Shown here: positions 59,531 through 64,000 of the stretch, in pieces | How the letters are laid out: each line of letters opens with the position of its first letter | Position numbering within the stretch: position 1 is the stretch's first letter | From: Sphingomonas carotinifaciens | Lineage (GTDB): Bacteria > Pseudomonadota > Alphaproteobacteria > Sphingomonadales > Sphingomonadaceae | Direction of reading: 5' to 3' | Assembly (NCBI RefSeq): GCF_009789535.1 | Contig: NZ_WSUT01000005.1 | Coordinates: forward strand, 2,804,001 to 2,868,000 | DNA: 64,000 nt | Position numbers and translations under genes: made by a program | The notes under the pieces: generated by a model | Told to the model about the DNA's origin: nothing | What the model saw: the letters and a program-made list of their open reading frames with translations, nothing else | The model's database searches: none

Positions 59531-59600
59531 CCCCTCCCCTTCAGGATCGACAGGTGAACAGCACCGGGTGCCGTTCATCTGTCGCTGGATTGGGGTGGGG
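59531..59600. repeat. Large compound hairpin after the GH97 gene
   Basis: CGACAGGTGAAC (59548-59559) pairs with GTTCATCTGTCG (59573-59584), one mismatch in 12, around an inner GCACC/GGTGC stem (59561-59571). C-rich 59531-59539 and G-rich 59592-59600 extend the ends. It sits 13 bases after the GH97 stop and may end the operon. It shares the layout of the element at 19631-19706. Confidence 0.65.
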
Positions 59601-59748
59601 CGCTTCCACAAACGCGCCGCTGGCAAGGAAATGCCCGGCTGGCCCGACCAGGTCGTAGACTCATAAACCCGAAATGCCCGAAACCGCCCAAACTACGCCG
59701 TCGATCATTATCGCTGCGCTCCCCAGAAGCGGACGTGCAAGGATCCTG

Positions 59749-60045
59749 TTAAAGGCAATCACCGGTCGCGCAGGCGGCCAAGAGACCGCCTGCCATCGCG
59801 ACGGGGAGCAGCACCAACGGCATTGTGAATAGCAACCACCATGATTTAAAGCGCTTGATCGCCAGCACCACGCACGCTACCCACGCCAGCACCGCGATCC
59901 AAAACAGCAACGCCCATCCACCAAAAGCCATTTCGAGCCATCCGTGTTCGAATACGCTTTGCAGGATTGGCAAGGCGACTGCGATAGCCACCGGAATGAT
60001 AGTTAGTGGGAGACGTTGCTCCCCCTTATCGTCGCTCATGGGCAT
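59749..60045 (-). CDS. Small membrane protein, function unknown
   Basis: A 98-residue protein with three predicted membrane helices (about 12-30, 35-55, 62-85) and a Cys-containing tail ending in CATGDCL. ATG 60045 follows GAGGT. I do not recognise a family. Codon use and base composition are less GC-rich than in neighbours, and it lies next to an insertion sequence, so recent acquisition is possible. Confidence 0.6.
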   Translation of the reverse strand: MPMSDDKGEQRLPLTIIPVAIAVALPILQSVFEHGWLEMAFGGWALLFWIAVLAWVACVVLAIKRFKSWWLLFTMPLVLLPVAMAGGLLAACATGDCL

Positions 60046-60308
60046 GCTCGCTACCTCGCAGTTCAAGCATACGCTTGCCACGATGAAGGTCAGCTAACCA
60101 CCATGGCGTGCCCAAAAGCAGCCTTTCCGCTATCCTGCCAATCTCAGACCTCCAGGCGGGTTACCGACAGCGGTCGTTTATGAGTTCACGACCTAGGATT
60201 GGATGACACCGGCTTGATCCATCCCTTGCCCTAGGCCGGATCGACATTCAGGATTCCCAAATGGCGTAAAGGCTGATTCATAGGCATCCGTGTTGTGGCG
60301 CGGAGCGG

Positions 60309-60686
60309 ATGATGGGGATTAAGCGGTACGAGTTGAGCAAGGCGCAATGGTCGCGGATTGCGTTGCTGGTTCCCGGCAAGAGCGCTGATCCTGGCCGGAC
60401 GGGTGCGGACAACCGCTTGTTCGTGAACGGATGTCTTTGGGTACTGCGCTCGGGCGCACACTGGTGCGACCTTCCGGAACGCTACGGCAAGTGGAAGACA
60501 GTCCATCGACGCTTCAGCCGCTGGTGCCACGCTGGCGTCTGGGAGCGGGTGTTCGAGGCGCTGACGGCTGACCGCGACAACCAGTATCTGATGATCGACA
60601 GCACCATCGTTCGCGCGCACCAACAGGCGGCGACCGGAAAAGGGGGGCCAAGGATCAGGCGCTGGGGCGTTCCCGAGGCGGACTGA
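60309..60686 (+). CDS. IS5-type transposase, first frame (OrfA)
   Basis: A 125-residue N-terminal part with YELSKAQWSRIALLVPG and WVLRSGAHWCDLPERYGKW, typical of IS5/IS427 OrfA. It holds the first catalytic Asp in MIDSTIVRAHQQAA. The frame leaves homology at an A4G6 run (60638-60647) and stops at 60686. The -1 frame continues the protein. Confidence 0.88.
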   Translation: MMGIKRYELSKAQWSRIALLVPGKSADPGRTGADNRLFVNGCLWVLRSGAHWCDLPERYGKWKTVHRRFSRWCHAGVWERVFEALTADRDNQYLMIDSTIVRAHQQAATGKGGPRIRRWGVPEAD

Positions 60687-61069
60687 CCACCAAGATACAC
60701 ATGCTCGCCGACACGTTCGGCCGCCCCTTGCGGTTTCGCATCACGCCCGGCCAAGCCAGCGACATCGCCTCGGCATCCGGCTTACTCGAAGGTCAGCGCG
60801 GAAAAGCGGTGCTTGCCGACAAGGCGTATGATGGCAACGACTTACGTGACCAGATCGCCGCGATGCACGCCGAGGCGGTGATCCCGTCCAAGCGCAACCG
60901 CAAGGTCGCCATCCCGCACGATGCGGAAATCTACAGGCATCGCAACCAGATCGAACGATGCTTCAGCCGCCTCAAACATTTCCGCCGCTTCGCCACTCGC
61001 TACGACCGCCGAACCACCCATTTCACCGGCTTCGTTCATCTCGCCGCCGCCATGATCTGGCTACGATGA
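60638..61069 (+). CDS. IS5-type transposase, second frame (OrfB)
   Basis: The -1 frame from the A4G6 run reads KDQALGRSRGGLTTKIH and onward, then carries the second Asp in VLADKAYDGND and the Glu in NQIERCFSRLKHFRR. It completes the DDE triad. The stop lies inside the right inverted repeat. It is made by -1 frameshifting with OrfA, as in relatives. An ATG at 60701 is not needed. Confidence 0.85.
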   Translation, partial: KRGAKDQALGRSRGGLTTKIHMLADTFGRPLRFRITPGQASDIASASGLLEGQRGKAVLADKAYDGNDLRDQIAAMHAEAVIPSKRNRKVAIPHDAEIYRHRNQIERCFSRLKHFRRFATRYDRRTTHFTGFVHLAAAMIWLR

Positions 61070-61101
61070 ATGTCGATCCGGCCTAGGTTTTGATCAATCG
61101 C

Positions 61102-61209
61102 CGAATAGCGGCAAGGGCGCGTACCGAGACGCCGTATCGATCCACTCCCCCGTTCGTCTCGAGTAGTCGTCGAGTAGCGGCAAAGCCGCGTATCGAGACG
61201 ACGTATCGA
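61102..61209. repeat. Two 39-bp near-direct repeats (REP-like)
   Basis: Copies at 61102-61140 and 61171-61209 differ at about five positions. Each contains a GCGGCAAAGCCGC-type hairpin (cleanest in the second copy) and ends CGTATCGA. They lie beside the IS5 element and before the spermidine-synthase-like gene. Such repeats are typical of sphingomonad intergenic DNA. Confidence 0.65.
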
Positions 61210-61258
61210 GAGACGCATCGCCGCGCGTATCAGCCTATCAGAATGAAGCCATCCCGCT

Positions 61259-61927
61259 CTAACGCCGCGCGAACCAGATCACATGCGTCGGCCCCTTGCC
61301 GTTGTCGCGCGCCTTCACCCGCACCTCATCGACCGCGAACCCCGCCTGCCCCAGCCGCCGCGTGAACGCCGCATCCACACCCGCAGACCAGATCGCCAGC
61401 ACCCCGCCGGGGCGCAGGGCACGGCGGGCCTCGGCCAGCCCCCCCGGCGTGTAGATGCCGTCGTTCGCCGGCCGGGTCAGGCCGTCTGGCCCGTTGTCCA
61501 CGTCTAGCATGATCGCGTCATAACGCCCGACGCCGGCGCGGATCGCCTCGGCCACATCGCCCATCGCCAGCGTGACGCGGGGGTCGTCCAGGCATCCGTC
61601 GGTCATCGCCGCCATCGGCCCGCGCGCCCATTCGATGATGCCCGGCACCAGCTCGGCCACCGTCACCCGCGCGTCAGGGCCCAGCAGCCCCAGCACCGCG
61701 CGCAGCGTGAACCCCATGCCGTATCCACCGATCAGCAGGTGCGGCGCGGGATGTCCGCGCAACCGCTCGCACGTCATGGTGCCGAGTGCGACCTCGGACC
61801 CGCTCATGCGCGTGCTCATCAGTTCGTTGCGTTCGAGCACGATCATGAAGTCGCCGCCCCGGCGGAACAGCCTGAGCGGCGGTCCCCCGGGTACCTCGGC
61901 AACGCCAATCAGCTCGCGGGGGGTCAT
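61259..61927 (-). CDS. Spermidine synthase-like SAM-dependent protein
   Basis: A 222-residue Rossmann-fold protein of the spermidine synthase/methyltransferase type. It has HLLIGGYGMGFTLRAVL (nucleotide loop), VTVAELVPGIIEWAR, the acidic DAIMLDVDNGPDG loop and PGGVLAIWSAGVD. Whether it transfers aminopropyl or methyl groups is unclear. The ATG overlaps the DUF6481 stop (ATGA). Confidence 0.8.
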   Translation of the reverse strand: MTPRELIGVAEVPGGPPLRLFRRGGDFMIVLERNELMSTRMSGSEVALGTMTCERLRGHPAPHLLIGGYGMGFTLRAVLGLLGPDARVTVAELVPGIIEWARGPMAAMTDGCLDDPRVTLAMGDVAEAIRAGVGRYDAIMLDVDNGPDGLTRPANDGIYTPGGLAEARRALRPGGVLAIWSAGVDAAFTRRLGQAGFAVDEVRVKARDNGKGPTHVIWFARR

Positions 61928-62295
61928 CCCCGCTGGCGTGCCTTGCGTGCGGCATAGCGCGCATCGCGCGCGGCTTTCAATTCGGCCGGGGTGGGCAAGA
62001 CGGGCGGCGGTGCGGGCCGGCGCGCGGCTGCGGCGCGCTCGGCGGCTTCCGCGGCCTCGGCTGCGGCTTTGGCGCGAAGCTCTTCCTTTGCCACCTTTTT
62101 CTGCTCGATCTCGGCCTGTCGGGCGGCCCGTCGCTCGGCCGCTGCCGCCTCCTTCGCCTCGGCCGCTGCCAGGCGCTCTGCCACGACCGCCGCATCGACC
62201 ACGGGCTTGTTGCGCATCTTCTCCAACGCGCGCTGCTTTGCTTCACGCGCCGCTGCGGCGCGATCCTGGAAGCTCGGAACTTTGAATCCTGTCAT
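61924..62295 (-). CDS. DUF6481-like, highly charged coiled-coil protein
   Basis: A 123-residue protein beginning MTGFKVPSFQDRAAAAREAK, followed by a long Ala/Glu/Lys/Arg helix (about 30-90) and a basic tail with AARKARQRG. The opening is like proteins annotated DUF6481. Function is unknown, and RNA or nucleoid binding is a guess from charge. It overlaps the next gene by 4 bases. Confidence 0.65.
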   Translation of the reverse strand: MTGFKVPSFQDRAAAAREAKQRALEKMRNKPVVDAAVVAERLAAAEAKEAAAAERRAARQAEIEQKKVAKEELRAKAAAEAAEAAERAAAARRPAPPPVLPTPAELKAARDARYAARKARQRG

Positions 62296-62353
62296 GCCGG
62301 CGCCTGTTAGCACAAAGTTGGCGGCGGGAAAGATCAGAGATTCATGGCACCGC

Positions 62354-62836
62354 TCAATCGACCGGCCCGATGCTCAATCCCTGCCGGTAGTTCATCGTCA
62401 CCAAGACGTTGGTGGTGCCGGCATGGACCGGGATGACCACCTTGTCGAAGCTCGGCTTCAGGTTGAGCAGCGACAGCTTGGGATCGCGTGAGAAGCCGCC
62501 ACCGTCGTTCCAGTCGGATTTGCCGTTGCCGTTCGCGTCATGGCGCACCGCGATCGCATATTGTCCGGGGCGAGGCGCGGCGATGCACATCGTCATCTCC
62601 GACCGGTTGGCCTTCGCCTCGACACGGCTTAACCACGTGCCTTTCTTCAGGAATCCGGGGCCATCGTACAATTGAATGCGCACCATCCCCGTCGCCCCCT
62701 TCAGCCCTCGCACCGTCACCATGACCCGCTGCCCAGTTCCCGCCTCGCACGCCCCACCCTGCGTCGGATTGCTGCCCAGAATGCTCGCCGCTGCGGCAGC
62801 ACTCGACAGCGCCAGCATCATCATCGTGTTCAGCAT
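62354..62836 (-). CDS. DUF2141 family secreted protein
   Basis: A 160-residue protein with a signal peptide (about 1-17). The mature domain has VMVTVRGLKGATGMVRIQLY, a Ca2+-like loop HDANGNGKSDWNDGG and VVIPVHAGTTNVLVTMNY, the usual DUF2141 beta-sandwich. Role unknown, probably periplasmic. A perfect CACCATATGGTG palindrome lies 25 bases upstream of its start. Confidence 0.78.
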   Translation of the reverse strand: MLNTMMMLALSSAAAAASILGSNPTQGGACEAGTGQRVMVTVRGLKGATGMVRIQLYDGPGFLKKGTWLSRVEAKANRSEMTMCIAAPRPGQYAIAVRHDANGNGKSDWNDGGGFSRDPKLSLLNLKPSFDKVVIPVHAGTTNVLVTMNYRQGLSIGPVD

Positions 62837-62861
62837 CGGGTCCCTTCGCGCTTACCGGCGA

Positions 62862-62873
62862 CACCATATGGTG
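62862..62873. promoter_or_regulatory. 12-bp perfect palindrome upstream of the DUF2141 gene
   Basis: CACCATATGGTG lies in the 133-base gap between the PI-PLC end and the DUF2141 start. It could be an operator. No partner regulator is nearby. Confidence 0.35.
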
Positions 62874-62969
62874 ACCTGCCTCATCTGCCGCTCGGCAGAC
62901 ACGCGCAATCACCGCCATGGCATCCGCGCCCTTGGCATCCTCAACATGAACGCGCGCTGTCGCCTCACC

Positions 62970-64000
62970 TTACCGGCAGTCTTTCCCCACATCACGATGC
63001 CCGGACACCAGCAAGGCATTGCACCGCTCCATCACCCCGCCCGGCAACGTCACCGTAAAGTTTCGCCCCATGCGTGTCGGGGCGCCCGGATAATAATCCG
63101 TGCTGACAGCCTGCGCACCGCTGGCAATTGCGGCTCGAGCCTTACGATAGTCGCCCGCCCGCGCTTCTAACGTGTTGGCATCCGTGCGGGTGCGGACGAT
63201 CATGCCGTCCTTCACCAAACGCCGGATCAACGCGCCGTCCACCAGCGGATCCTGGACGATCGCCACCGCAGCATCGGGATCTCCCACGTCGTACCAGCCA
63301 AAGATGGGCCGCCCGGCCAGTGAAGGATGGCCGGCGCGGTACAGTTCGCCCACCGCGGGCCGGACGTCGAGAAGAAAGAACAACCGGCCCCGCGCGGCAG
63401 ATAGTGTGGGCCATCCGCGGGTGCGTATTGCGTCGCGCAAGCTTGGTGCGTGGGCGCGTATGGTGTCGGGGGTGATCAGGCGGTCGCGGGGCAGGACGGC
63501 GAGGAGTTCGCGGTCGAGGGCGTCGAGCAAGGGGGCGGTCAGCGGGAGCGGGTCGGTGATGCCCGGGCGGCCGGAGGGCTGGTCGGCGGCGTTGATCGTG
63601 ACCATGATCGGCAGGTGATCGGGGTGGGCGCGCGACCAGGCGTCGATTTCCGCCAGGCAGCGGCGAAAGGTGACGCAGCCGGACAGATAATCGATGTCGG
63701 GGATATGGAACACCTTGAACCCCGGTTGCAGCATCGCCGCCCGGTCAAAGCCCGTCTCTTCCCCCGCCGCCTTTGCCAGCGCCTCGCCCTTTGGGTCGGC
63801 ATAGCGGCCGCCGTCCGGGTCGGCGAAGATGTCCAGTTCCAGTTGGCGCACCCCGCGGTCGAGTTGTTCGGTGATCGACAGGTGATCGTAATCCAGCCCG
63901 TCCGCCAGCTTCGGCTCGCGCCGCCGCAACTCCGCCATCACCGCGGCGGGAATGCGTCGTTTGAAGCTGTTGTGCGAGCCGACGACCTGGATGTCGTTCA
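62970..64000 (-). CDS. Ca2+-dependent phosphoinositide phospholipase C-like protein (5' end outside the window)
   Basis: A fragment of about 343 residues that runs off the right edge, so the start and any signal peptide are missing. It has VGSHNSFK (the first catalytic His region), RQLELDIFADPDGG (acidic metal-binding strand), and KVFHIPDIDY followed later by VSTDYYPG near the C-terminus. The family cleaves phosphoinositides or related glycerophosphodiester-linked lipids. Assigned by motif and order. Substrate uncertain. Confidence 0.75.
   Translation of the reverse strand, partial: NDIQVVGSHNSFKRRIPAAVMAELRRREPKLADGLDYDHLSITEQLDRGVRQLELDIFADPDGGRYADPKGEALAKAAGEETGFDRAAMLQPGFKVFHIPDIDYLSGCVTFRRCLAEIDAWSRAHPDHLPIMVTINAADQPSGRPGITDPLPLTAPLLDALDRELLAVLPRDRLITPDTIRAHAPSLRDAIRTRGWPTLSAARGRLFFLLDVRPAVGELYRAGHPSLAGRPIFGWYDVGDPDAAVAIVQDPLVDGALIRRLVKDGMIVRTRTDANTLEARAGDYRKARAAIASGAQAVSTDYYPGAPTRMGRNFTVTLPGGVMERCNALLVSGHRDVGKDCR

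Larger units (their letters stand above)
60235..61082 (+). mobile_element. IS5-family insertion sequence (IS427-like, two overlapping frames)
   Basis: An 848-base element bounded by inverted repeats GCCGGATCGACATTCA (60235-60250) and its exact complement at 61067-61082. CTAG directly repeats at 60231-60234 and 61083-61086, a likely 4-base target duplication. It carries a DDE transposase split over two frames with a shift site. It looks intact and therefore possibly active. Confidence 0.9.

Noticed and set aside
59518..61258. Genomic island or prophage
   Set aside because: Only one IS element, one small orphan gene and short repeats are present. There is no integrase, phage structural gene or attachment-site duplication beyond the IS target repeat.

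Overview
The window is high-GC chromosomal DNA that looks like a Sphingomonas-type alphaproteobacterium (Sphingomonadaceae). The pointers are the nuo operon with separate nuoC and nuoD followed by birA, coaX, RNase J and a DUF1467 gene, the zapA-6S RNA-ygfA order, small alphaproteobacterial membrane families (DUF1467, DUF2842), and a maltodextrin locus that pairs a TonB receptor with a flavin-dependent halogenase. No plasmid or phage backbone was seen. The only complete mobile element is one IS5-type insertion sequence.

Layout. 1-1.4 kb: the tail of an unidentified gene, a structured leader and an AI-2E-family permease. 1.35-19.5 kb (minus strand): one long, tightly overlapped unit nuoABCDEFGHIJKLMN-birA-coaX-rnj-DUF1467. 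It encodes all 14 subunits of respiratory complex I, then biotin ligase, type III pantothenate kinase and ribonuclease J. 19.8-23.9 kb (minus): inositol monophosphatase, EF-P, an M23 peptidase, a small secreted peptide, ThiE and class I fructose-bisphosphate aldolase. 23.96-27.3 kb (minus): a MazF/PemK-type toxin with a ribbon-helix-helix antitoxin, then gap-MOSC-pgk, which ends at a strong terminator. So a toxin-antitoxin pair sits between two blocks of glycolytic genes.

27.5-29.5 kb: a coiled-coil small ORF, zapA, 6S RNA, 5-formyl-THF cyclo-ligase, a DUF2842 protein, a repeat-rich gap and two identical tRNA-Asp genes. 29.6-32.5 kb: a second AI-2E permease, glycerol kinase and a small ORF. 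32.7-38 kb (plus): a beta-oxidation operon (FadJ-like bifunctional enzyme, two acyl-CoA dehydrogenases, TesB thioesterase). 38.2-44.7 kb: threonine aldolase, a soluble PAS-PAS chemoreceptor-like protein, an APH kinase plus ACAD11-type dehydrogenase pair divergent from a tandem TetR regulator, and a secreted EF-hand protein. 44.9-47 kb: an OmpR/EnvZ-type two-component system.

46.9-59.5 kb: an alpha-glucan (maltodextrin) utilisation locus. A LacI regulator and an MFS sugar transporter are on the minus strand. A TonB receptor, halogenase, secreted GH13 amylase, GH13 alpha-glucosidase and GH97 alpha-glucosidase are on the plus strand with overlapping stops and starts. The inferred logic is outer-membrane uptake by the receptor, periplasmic trimming by the signal-peptide GH13 and GH97 enzymes, inner-membrane import by the MFS permease, cytoplasmic hydrolysis by the second GH13, and repression by LacI. 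59.5-64 kb: a compound hairpin, a small membrane protein, the IS5 element, REP-like repeats, a spermidine-synthase-like protein, DUF6481 and DUF2141 proteins, and a truncated Ca2+-dependent PI-PLC at the window edge.

Start codons were chosen from ribosome-binding sites and overlaps. Many are GTG or TTG. Function assignments rest on motifs and family resemblance read by eye, with no database search.
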